This document shows positions 1 to 5,659 of a stretch of 19,723 bases of DNA, one piece after another. The DNA lies in assembly GCA_018224415.1 (NCBI GenBank), contig JAGTUZ010000057.1:1-19723 (forward strand), written 5' to 3'. Numbering within the stretch: position 1 is the stretch's first letter; every line of letters starts with the position of its first letter. The stretch is from Bacteroidota bacterium. GTDB lineage: Bacteria > Bacteroidota > Ignavibacteria > SZUA-365. The notes beneath the pieces are model-generated. The model was not told the DNA's origin, ran no database searches, and worked only from the letters and a program-made list of their open reading frames with translations. The translations under genes and the position numbers were made by a program.

Positions 1-208
1 AAAGCACGGCGATGCGCTCCCCTGTCCGTACGGCGTATTCCTCGCGCAGGACACGCGCGAGGCGGTTGATCACGTCCGTCGCGCGGGCGTAGGTGAAACT
101 CCGCCCGGACTCCTCGTCGGTGATCGCCTGCGCGTCGGGCGCGTACAGCGCCCAGCGTTCGAACCAGTCCGTACGCGGCGGCATGCCGCCGCTGTCCCGT
201 GTGCTCAT
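1..208 (-). CDS. AMP-forming acyl-CoA synthetase / ligase, N-terminal fragment (partial)
   Basis: The first 69 residues of an ORF that runs off the left edge of the window. The translation contains DWFERWALYAPDAQAITDEE, then SFTYARATDVINRLARVL and GERIAVL. This is the usual N-terminal pattern of the ANL superfamily (acyl-CoA synthetases, AMP-dependent ligases): a 'W..A..APD..A' opening, a 'tY.el...vnrlA..L' helix and the 'GdrVav' turn. The P-loop and AMP-binding motifs lie outside the window, so the substrate cannot be inferred. Family members activate a carboxylate with ATP to an acyl-adenylate and then a CoA thioester. The ATG at 206-208 follows the symporter stop by 4 bp, and its ribosome site (AGGAGC) lies within the end of the symporter gene, so the two are probably co-translated. 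It is the fourth gene of the operon that starts near 3307. An NRPS-like adenylation domain cannot be excluded. Confidence 0.8.
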   Translation of the reverse strand, partial: MSTRDSGGMPPRTDWFERWALYAPDAQAITDEESGRSFTYARATDVINRLARVLREEYAVRTGERIAVL

Positions 209-212
209 CCGT

Positions 213-1688
213 TCACGCTCCTTCCGCCGGTGTCCGGTGGAACGCCGTCATCACCGCCATGGCCAGCAGGCTCGCGATGAGAGCGCAGGCAGCGGTGACG
301 CCGGGATTGTTGTGATACATGGTGATCTCTCCGTAATACATGCCGAAATGCACCGTGAGCGCGACGAGCGATGAGGCGAGCGCCATGCCCTTTGTTGTTC
401 TTTTACTGAACACTCCAAACAGGATGGGCACAAACGTTGCAGCGAACAGGCCATACACGCCGTTCTGCGCGAAGAGGGCCACGGAAAGCGACGGATGCAG
501 GATCTGTTCCCATGAAAGCAGCAGGGTCACCGGCGCCAGTGCTGCCAGGAAGATTTTCGCGTAGCGGAGCGACCGCTGCTGCCAGTCCGGTCGTTCGGTC
601 AGCCGCGCCGGCAGGACGCCGCGCAGGAAATCGTTGGCAAAAATCGACGACAGTGCGATAAGAATGCCCTCGAGCGTGGAGAACCCTGCGGCGAGAATGC
701 CCAGTCCGATCAGCGCGCGCAGCGGAGGCGCGAAGCGTTCGACGATGTAGGTTGCCATGACCACATCCGGCTTGAGCATCTCGCCGTCGAGCGCGAGCCG
801 GGCAAACAGTCCCGTCACGAGCACCGCAAAGAAGAGGTACGACACAACGATGGCCGTGACGAGATAGCGGTTGACGTCCCGCTCGGTGCGCAGGTACAGC
901 GCCTTGGAAATGATATGCGGCTGCAGGATGATGGCCACGCCGATGATGAAGTTCGCGGCAAAGGTTTCGAACCAGTCGCGGAACAGCAGGCTGTCGGGAT
1001 TCACCGCAGCGCCGTAGGCGGGCGACACGGCGTCGAGACGCGCAAAGAACCCGCCGATGCCGTCACGGAAATACTCCGCTCCCGATCCGAGGAAGATCAG
1101 CGCGACAACAATCATGATGCCGGCCTGCAGCGCGTTGGTCATGATGTGCGCGCTGGCCCCGCCGAGCAGGATGTACGCGAAGGTGAAGCCCACGATGACC
1201 AGCAGCGCGACCTCGATGGGAATGCCGAGCGTGCCTTGCAGCACTACCGACAGTCCCACGACGATCAACACCAGGAAGCTGACCTGCAGCAGGGAGAGCA
1301 GCGAGAAATAGACTTTTAGTCCCGGTGCTCCGTAACGATCGCCGATCCACTGTGGCACGGTGATGACGCGCGTGCGGTCGCCGATGCTGCGGAACTTCTT
1401 GCTGAACACGATCAGGGCGATGTAGATGCCCAGGGGCGTCGCCACCGCGTAGCCGAGCACGCCCGCCCAGCCGTAGAGATACATCAGTCCGGGATTGATC
1501 ACAAAGGTCGCGGCGCTGGTCATGTTGGCGGCCAGAGACAGTCCGACGAAAAACGGACTCACAGTGCGGGTTCCGACCGAAAACGATTCCATCGACCGGG
1601 CGCGGCTCCGTGACCACAGCGCAATGCCCGCGATGGCCACCGCGTAGGCAGAAAAGGCGATCCAGGCGTAAAGGGTTTCACCGATCAT
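213..1688 (-). CDS. Sodium:solute symporter (SSS / SLC5 family)
   Basis: A 491-residue polytopic inner-membrane protein with about 13 hydrophobic segments, the usual size and topology of the SSS family (PutP, PanF, ActP, SGLT relatives). The first core helix carries SLAANMTSAATFV (residues 51-63), matching the unwound TM1 region that helps form the Na2 site. YLYGWAGVLGYAVATPLGIY and the later AGFSTLEGILIALSSIFANDF segment are also typical. Members couple Na+ entry to uptake of small solutes such as amino acids, sugars, vitamins and monocarboxylates. The substrate is not readable from sequence. Lying 9 bp after a condensing-enzyme gene and 4 bp before an acyl-CoA synthetase gene, it most plausibly imports the carboxylate that the synthetase activates (inference). 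The ATG at 1686-1688 has a GAGGT site just upstream. Confidence 0.9.
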   Translation of the reverse strand: MIGETLYAWIAFSAYAVAIAGIALWSRSRARSMESFSVGTRTVSPFFVGLSLAANMTSAATFVINPGLMYLYGWAGVLGYAVATPLGIYIALIVFSKKFRSIGDRTRVITVPQWIGDRYGAPGLKVYFSLLSLLQVSFLVLIVVGLSVVLQGTLGIPIEVALLVIVGFTFAYILLGGASAHIMTNALQAGIMIVVALIFLGSGAEYFRDGIGGFFARLDAVSPAYGAAVNPDSLLFRDWFETFAANFIIGVAIILQPHIISKALYLRTERDVNRYLVTAIVVSYLFFAVLVTGLFARLALDGEMLKPDVVMATYIVERFAPPLRALIGLGILAAGFSTLEGILIALSSIFANDFLRGVLPARLTERPDWQQRSLRYAKIFLAALAPVTLLLSWEQILHPSLSVALFAQNGVYGLFAATFVPILFGVFSKRTTKGMALASSLVALTVHFGMYYGEITMYHNNPGVTAACALIASLLAMAVMTAFHRTPAEGA

Positions 1689-1697
1689 CGCATGACC

Positions 1698-2747
1698 TCA
1701 GCTGCGGTAGGACCATTCAAGCGCGACGGCTGCCATGGAGATGCCGCCGCCCGATCCGACAAGCACCACCAAGTCGCCGGGCGCGAGCCGATGCGCGTCA
1801 GCGGCGTCGGCGATGGCCATGGGAATACAGGCGCTGCCGGTATAGGCATAGCGGTCCATGATATTGTGGGCGCGGTCGTGAGGCACGCCCAGGATGTCCA
1901 GCGTCTCGCGGATGCTGTTGATGTTGATCTGCGTGAAGAAGAAGGTGGCGACCTCGTCCGGCCGCCGTCCGATGCGATCCAGCACGGTGCGCACGAGACG
2001 CGGCCAGTGTTGGGGATTGGTCTCGGGCGGAATTTTTTTCGCGAAGCGCAAGAGGGTGTCCTTCGCGTCGATGCTGGCATGCGACGCGGGCAAACGCGTG
2101 CCTCCGCTGTAAATGCCCATGAAATCGTGATAGCTGCCGTCGGCATACAGCGTCGAAGAGAGAATGCCGGCACCTGCGGGCCTGTCGCCAGCGCTCCCTT
2201 CGCCTGCGGCCGCGTCGGCAGCGGCCTCGTCGGCAGCGGAGAGCACTACCGCGCCTGCGCCATCGGCAAACAAGGTGGCGATCTTGTATTCGTCGTGGTC
2301 CAGGTACTTGCTCATGCCGTAGGCACCGACAACGAGGATATGCCGGTAGGCCGCGTCGGCGCGGATGTACTTCCATGCGATGTCCAGCGCGGTGACGAAG
2401 CCGGCGCAGGCAGTGTTGACGTCGAACACTCCCGCGTTCACCGCGCCGAGCCGATGCTGCACGACGGCGGCCGTACTCGGCGATATATAATCAGGCGTAT
2501 CGGTGGCGACAATGACGAGATCCAGTGCCTCTGCCTGCAGTCCTGCCTCGGCGAGCGCGTCCTGCGCCGCAGGCAGAACAAGATCGGAAGTCGCCTGATC
2601 CTCGGACATGTAATAACGCTGGTACATGTTGCGGTTCTCACGCAGAAAGGCGTCGATGTTCTCTCCGTGCCGCACGTCGAACACCGCGTTGGGAATCGGA
2701 TCCCCCGGCGCGTACAGGCCGGTGCCGGTAATGACGGCATTTCTCAT
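1698..2747 (-). CDS. KAS III-like (FabH-family) acyl condensing enzyme or acyltransferase with atypical active site
   Basis: A 349-residue thiolase-fold protein resembling 3-oxoacyl-ACP synthase III. The nucleophile is present at Cys114 in NTACAGF, and the C-terminal Gly-rich turn VGSGGG (330-335) is conserved. The two residues that normally complete the triad are not. Aligning FFTQIN (270-275) with the E. coli VPHQAN motif puts Thr272 in place of the catalytic His, and aligning DRYAYTGSA (298-306) with DRHGNTSAA puts Tyr302 in place of the Asn. An Ala/Gly-rich stretch of about 24 residues (171-194) is inserted before ILSSTLYADG. Start: an in-frame upstream codon exists, but ATG at 2745-2747 gives the family N-terminus MRNAVITGTGLYAPG, has a GGAAGG ribosome site and overlaps the regulator's stop as ATGA. 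Standard FabH function is doubtful. Acyl transfer or non-decarboxylative condensation on a CoA substrate fits the neighbouring ligase better (inference). Confidence 0.85.
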   Translation of the reverse strand: MRNAVITGTGLYAPGDPIPNAVFDVRHGENIDAFLRENRNMYQRYYMSEDQATSDLVLPAAQDALAEAGLQAEALDLVIVATDTPDYISPSTAAVVQHRLGAVNAGVFDVNTACAGFVTALDIAWKYIRADAAYRHILVVGAYGMSKYLDHDEYKIATLFADGAGAVVLSAADEAAADAAAGEGSAGDRPAGAGILSSTLYADGSYHDFMGIYSGGTRLPASHASIDAKDTLLRFAKKIPPETNPQHWPRLVRTVLDRIGRRPDEVATFFFTQININSIRETLDILGVPHDRAHNIMDRYAYTGSACIPMAIADAADAHRLAPGDLVVLVGSGGGISMAAVALEWSYRS

Positions 2748-3271
2748 TCGCTGTTTCCTTCCTGCAGGATCTGCACACCCAGACGCTGACGTTCCGCAGC
2801 CCACTGGGCGGAGAAATCATGATAGAATTGCTCCATCAACGTGTAGAAGGCATGCATGTGCCGCAGGTTCTTCCGCATGCCCTCGAGCTCGCCTGAAGCA
2901 GCCAGCGCCGGCGCCTCGGACTGGCGCGCGAGGAATTCCTCCGCAATGGCGCGGTTGCGGCGGACGGTCTGCATGTTGAGGAGATGGTTGTGGTGGAAAA
3001 GGTCCGAATCAACCGCGTAGTAGTCGCGGCGGTTCTCGCTGCCTGCGACCTTGCGCAGCATCCCTTTCCCTGCGAGCTGCCGAACGCTTTCCGAGATGGG
3101 TCCCTTGCTGCGACCCAGCGCCTCGCAGATCTCGTCGAGCGAAAGTGCACGTGCACGGGCGAACAGCAGGCCGAGGATCAAGCCGTCCAGCCGCTTCCAG
3201 CCATAGGCGGCATAGAGATTGCCGAAGGCCTCGACGAATTCTCCCTGCAGCCGCATCACTTCCTGATCCAT
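2744..3271 (-). CDS. GbsR/MarR-family winged-helix transcriptional regulator
   Basis: A 175-residue protein with a central winged helix-turn-helix (about residues 27-90). LSLDEICEALGRSKGPISES gives the helix-turn-recognition helix, and GMLRKVAGSENRRDYYAVDS gives the beta wing. This pattern is characteristic of the GbsR branch (glycine-betaine regulator-like) of MarR proteins, which act as dimeric repressors and often sense a small ligand. The C-terminal helices probably dimerise. It is first in the operon and overlaps the KAS III-like gene by 4 bp. Start choice: an upstream in-frame TTG at 3301 lies only about 6 nt from the predicted transcription start and inside a palindrome, so the ATG at 3269-3271 is preferred. 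No clear Shine-Dalgarno precedes it. Autoregulation is likely given the operator-like palindrome at 3284-3305. The effector is unknown. Confidence 0.85.
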   Translation of the reverse strand: MDQEVMRLQGEFVEAFGNLYAAYGWKRLDGLILGLLFARARALSLDEICEALGRSKGPISESVRQLAGKGMLRKVAGSENRRDYYAVDSDLFHHNHLLNMQTVRRNRAIAEEFLARQSEAPALAASGELEGMRKNLRHMHAFYTLMEQFYHDFSAQWAAERQRLGVQILQEGNSE

Positions 3272-3283
3272 GATCCGTTTGTC

Positions 3284-3305
3284 ACGTTTGGTATATATCA
3301 AATGT
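3284..3305. promoter_or_regulatory. Imperfect 22-bp palindrome, candidate operator of the GbsR/MarR regulator
   Basis: Read on the minus strand, half-sites ACATTTG and CAAACGT flank an 8-bp core ATATATAC. Nine of the eleven base pairs across the dyad match. It sits between the -10 box and the regulator's ATG, at roughly +2 to +24 of the predicted transcript, where a bound dimer would block transcription. MarR-type dimers typically bind AT-rich palindromes of about 16-22 bp. The binding itself is inferred. Confidence 0.6.
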
Positions 3306-3313
3306 TAAGAACA

Positions 3314-3342
3314 ATATTAGCGGCTGTCATCGTGAAAGTCAA
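3314..3342 (-). promoter_or_regulatory. Promoter of the regulator / KAS III-like / symporter / ligase operon
   Basis: Minus-strand TTGACT (3337-3342) and TAATAT (3314-3319) are separated by exactly 17 bp, close to the sigma-70 consensus. It can also be read as TTG-N20-TAATATTG, near the Bacteroidetes TAnnTTTG type. The expected transcription start is near 3307, leaving a leader of about 36 nt before the ATG at 3271. Confidence 0.7.
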
Positions 3343-3353
3343 GTCCGTATTTT
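3324..3353 (+). promoter_or_regulatory. Possible hutH promoter overlapping the divergent promoter
   Basis: Plus-strand CTGTCA (3324-3329) and TATTTT (3348-3353) with an 18-bp spacer form a weak sigma-70-like promoter. The start would be near 3361, giving a leader of about 66 nt for hutH. Its spacer contains the -35 box of the divergent operon, so the two promoters would compete. Each box matches consensus at only about four of six positions, so this is a tentative call. Confidence 0.3.
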
Positions 3354-3358
3354 GCAGG

Positions 3359-3394
3359 ACGGGTTGTCCCGTTTCAGGGAGTCTTCCCGTTTCA
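3359..3394 (+). repeat. Small inverted and direct repeats in the hutH leader
   Basis: TCCCGTTTCA occurs twice, at 3367-3376 and 3385-3394, with an 18-bp period. The same stretch contains two short inverted repeats: ACGGG-TTGT-CCCGT (3359-3372) and GGGA-GTCT-TCCC (3377-3388). They lie between the possible hutH promoter and its ATG. They could be a binding site for a regulator, with copies on the same face at nearly two helical turns, or weak leader structure. No function is shown. Confidence 0.4.
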
Positions 3395-3426
3395 CCGAAT
3401 ATACCCTCTCAACGACTGGCCTTATC

Positions 3427-4959
3427 ATGGACATCCTGCACATCGACGGAAACTCACTTACTCTTGAAGACCTGCTGACGGTCGCCGACGGCAGCAGCCG
3501 CGTGGTGCTGGCCGAAGCGGCTATCCCGCGGATTCAGGCCTCGCGCGCGCTGGTCGACGCCTGGGTGCGCGACGGCAAGGTGATGTACGGCATCACTACT
3601 GGATTCGGGGAATTCAGCAACGTGCACATCGGCCCCGACCAACTCGAACAGCTGCAGCGCAACCTCATCGTCAGCCATGCCGTGGGCTGCGGCGATCCGA
3701 TCCCCAAACACATCACGCGCATTCTCATGCTGCTGCGGGCCAATGCGCTTGCGAAGGGACACTCCGGCATCCGCCTCGAAACGCTGCAGCTTTTGCTGGA
3801 TATGCTCAACGTCGACATCGTTCCGGTCATCCCCTCCCAGGGATCGGTCGGATCGAGCGGTGATCTGGTGCAGCTGGCGCATCTGGTCTGTGGCATGATG
3901 GGCCTCGAGAACGTCTGGTCGCCCGACGGACCCATGCCGGCGGAAGAGGCACTTGCGTCGGCAGGACTCTCGCCGGTGGTGCTCGGCGCGAAGGAGGGAC
4001 TGGCCCTGATCAATGGCACACAGATGATGACGGCCTATCTCGGGTGGACCACCGCCCGTGCCAAGGCGCTGCAACGGCAGTTCGACATCGCCGGGGCCAT
4101 GACACTCGAAGGACTGCTCGGCACCACCAACGCCTGCGATCCGCTGCTGCACGCCGTGCGTCCCCACCCCGGCCAGCAGACCGTCGCACGCAACATCCTC
4201 CGTCTTCTCGAATCGAGCGAGATCCGGGAGTCGCATCGCGAGGGACACGAGGCCGTGCAGGACGCCTATTCCCTGCGCTGCATGCCGCAGGTACACGGCG
4301 CCTCGCGGGACGCGATCGCGTACGTGGAGCAGGTGCTGCTGCGCGAGATCAATGCGGCGACGGACAATCCGTTGATCTTCCCCGAAACCGGACAACTGAT
4401 CGAGGGCGGGAATTTCCACGGGCAGCCCGTGGCGCTGGCGGCGGATTTTCTCGGCATCGCCCTGTCGGAATTCGCCAACATCTCCGAACGACGCATCGAA
4501 CGCATGGTGAACGGCAAGCTCAGCGGACTGCCCCGCTTCCTCACCAGGGAGGGTGGCCTCAACAGCGGACTGATGATCGCGCAATACACGGCGGCGTCAC
4601 TCGTGTCGGAGAACAAGGTGCTTTCCCATCCCGCCAGCGTGGACTCCATCCCGACCTCGGCCAACCAGGAAGACCACAATAGCATGGGATCCATCGGCGC
4701 GCGCAAGGCCTTCCAGATCATGCGCAATGTCGAGAATGTGCTTGCGGTGGAATTCATGACCGCGGCACAGGCCCTCGACTTCCATGCGCCGATGGGACTC
4801 GGCCGCGGTACCGCGATCGCCCATCGCATCGTCAGGGATACCGTGCCGCATCTGGACGCAGACCGTCTGATGTTCGAAGATCTCCGGCGAACCGCTGAAC
4901 TCGTACAAAAAAATACTATCTTGGAAAACGTGGAACAGCATATCGGTTTTCTCGAGTAG
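3427..4959 (+). CDS. hutH: Histidine ammonia-lyase (MIO-dependent aromatic amino acid lyase family)
   Basis: A 510-residue cytosolic enzyme that removes ammonia from L-histidine to give urocanate, the first step of histidine degradation. The key residues of Pseudomonas putida HAL all appear shifted by one: Tyr54 (YGITTGFG), His84 (VSHAVG), Asn196 (LINGTQ), Tyr281 (DAYSLR) and Glu415 (SANQEDH). The HAL-type Glu supports histidine rather than tyrosine or phenylalanine as substrate. The cofactor-forming triad is Ser143-Ser144-Gly145 (GSVGSSGDL), not the usual Ala-Ser-Gly, and the following LVQLAHL differs from the common LAPLAHM. Start: the ORF extends upstream to a TTG, but ATG 3427 gives the family N-terminus and normal length. 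No Shine-Dalgarno is visible. It is divergent from the regulator operon and 25 bp upstream of the CBS gene. The other hut genes are absent here, so another aromatic substrate remains possible. Confidence 0.9.
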   Translation: MDILHIDGNSLTLEDLLTVADGSSRVVLAEAAIPRIQASRALVDAWVRDGKVMYGITTGFGEFSNVHIGPDQLEQLQRNLIVSHAVGCGDPIPKHITRILMLLRANALAKGHSGIRLETLQLLLDMLNVDIVPVIPSQGSVGSSGDLVQLAHLVCGMMGLENVWSPDGPMPAEEALASAGLSPVVLGAKEGLALINGTQMMTAYLGWTTARAKALQRQFDIAGAMTLEGLLGTTNACDPLLHAVRPHPGQQTVARNILRLLESSEIRESHREGHEAVQDAYSLRCMPQVHGASRDAIAYVEQVLLREINAATDNPLIFPETGQLIEGGNFHGQPVALAADFLGIALSEFANISERRIERMVNGKLSGLPRFLTREGGLNSGLMIAQYTAASLVSENKVLSHPASVDSIPTSANQEDHNSMGSIGARKAFQIMRNVENVLAVEFMTAAQALDFHAPMGLGRGTAIAHRIVRDTVPHLDADRLMFEDLRRTAELVQKNTILENVEQHIGFLE

Positions 4960-4984
4960 TTTTCCCACAAGAAAAAGTGATGTG

Positions 4985-5548
4985 ATGAACTTGAAGGACA
5001 ACCCCGATAGAGACCTCGGCGAAGGCGGAGACCCGATTACCCCCGCGCTCGAAGTCGATGACCTCCGACGCTCGCTTCGCACGCTCATGAAGCCGGCAAT
5101 CACCGTCGAACTCGACACTCCGGTGTTCGACGCCATCAACCTCATGCAGACCAAGCGCATCGGCTGCGTGCTCGTCACCAGCCATGGCAAGCTGCTCGGC
5201 ATCTTCACCGAACGGGACGTGCTCAAGAAGATCGTTGGCGCCGCCTTCGATCTCCGCAACACCCCGATCACCGAGGTGATGACAACCCATCCCCAGGCGC
5301 TGAACGATGACGACACCATCGCCTACGCACTGAATTTCATGGACCTCGGCGGTTACCGGCACATCCCCTTGGTCAACGAGCATTTCGAGCCGGTGGGCCT
5401 GGTATCCGTCAAGGATATTGTGTCCTACCTCGTGCAGCATTTCGCGGATGAAGTCCTGAATCTTCCTGCGCATCCCTTGACGAAGGGTGAAGATGACATG
5501 CCCCCGCTTTCCGACGAACCCGACCTGCTCGCGGGTGACGAGGACTGA
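4985..5548 (+). CDS. Two-CBS-domain protein
   Basis: A 187-residue soluble protein with a tandem CBS (Bateman) pair. CBS1 spans about residues 30-86 (LMKPAITVELDTPVFDAINL, then GKLLGIFTERDVL). CBS2 spans about 93-152 (ITEVMTTHPQALNDDDTIAY, then EPVGLVSVKDIVSYL). Such modules bind adenine nucleotides or S-adenosylmethionine and report energy state to partner proteins; no catalytic domain is attached. The N-terminus and the C-terminal 30 residues are acidic and probably flexible. It begins 25 bp after hutH, so co-transcription is likely, but a functional link to the lyase is only an inference. Start: GTG at 4982 directly precedes ATG at 4985, and I prefer the ATG. It ends before a bidirectional terminator. 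Confidence 0.85.
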   Translation: MNLKDNPDRDLGEGGDPITPALEVDDLRRSLRTLMKPAITVELDTPVFDAINLMQTKRIGCVLVTSHGKLLGIFTERDVLKKIVGAAFDLRNTPITEVMTTHPQALNDDDTIAYALNFMDLGGYRHIPLVNEHFEPVGLVSVKDIVSYLVQHFADEVLNLPAHPLTKGEDDMPPLSDEPDLLAGDED

Positions 5549-5565
5549 TTCCTCCTCCTCCCTGC

Positions 5566-5596
5566 CTGCGACTCCGTTCGCAGACGGTTGACCGTC
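5566..5596. repeat. Two adjoining perfect 6-bp inverted repeats
   Basis: CTGCGA / TCGCAG (5566-5571 and 5578-5583, 6-nt loop) runs directly into GACGGT-TG-ACCGTC (5583-5596). Both lie between the CBS gene stop and the terminator hairpin and may be accessory mRNA 3'-end structure. Confidence 0.4.
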
Positions 5597-5608
5597 CCAA
5601 AACCATCA

Positions 5609-5647
5609 ATGCCCTGGCCGCTTCACGTGGTCAGGGCATCGTGTTTT
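5609..5647. terminator. Bidirectional rho-independent terminator between convergent genes
   Basis: An 11-bp stem, ATGCCCTGGCC (5609-5619) with GGTCAGGGCAT (5629-5639), has one G-T pair and a 9-nt loop. On the plus strand it is followed by GTGTTTT (5641-5647). On the minus strand the stem is followed after a few bases by GGTTTTGG. It separates the CBS gene (plus) from the glycosyltransferase gene (minus), so it probably serves both. Confidence 0.75.
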
Positions 5648-5659
5648 CCGGGAGAGTGC

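Noticed and set aside
1692..2789. Plus-strand frame of 365 codons opposite the KAS III-like gene
   Set aside because: It is antisense to a gene with conserved family motifs and has no domain signature of its own.
3352..3426. Upstream TTG extension of hutH by 25 codons
   Set aside because: The added residues are not part of the HAL family, and the stretch holds the leader repeats. ATG 3427 gives residue numbering one off from P. putida HAL throughout.
3427..4959. Tyrosine ammonia-lyase / flexirubin-type pigment cluster, suggested by an aromatic lyase near a KAS III and an acyl ligase
   Set aside because: The lyase has the HAL-type Glu in SANQEDH and all HAL residues. Acyl carrier proteins, KAS II pairs and dehydratases typical of aryl polyene or flexirubin clusters are absent from the window, although the sequence left of position 1 is unseen.
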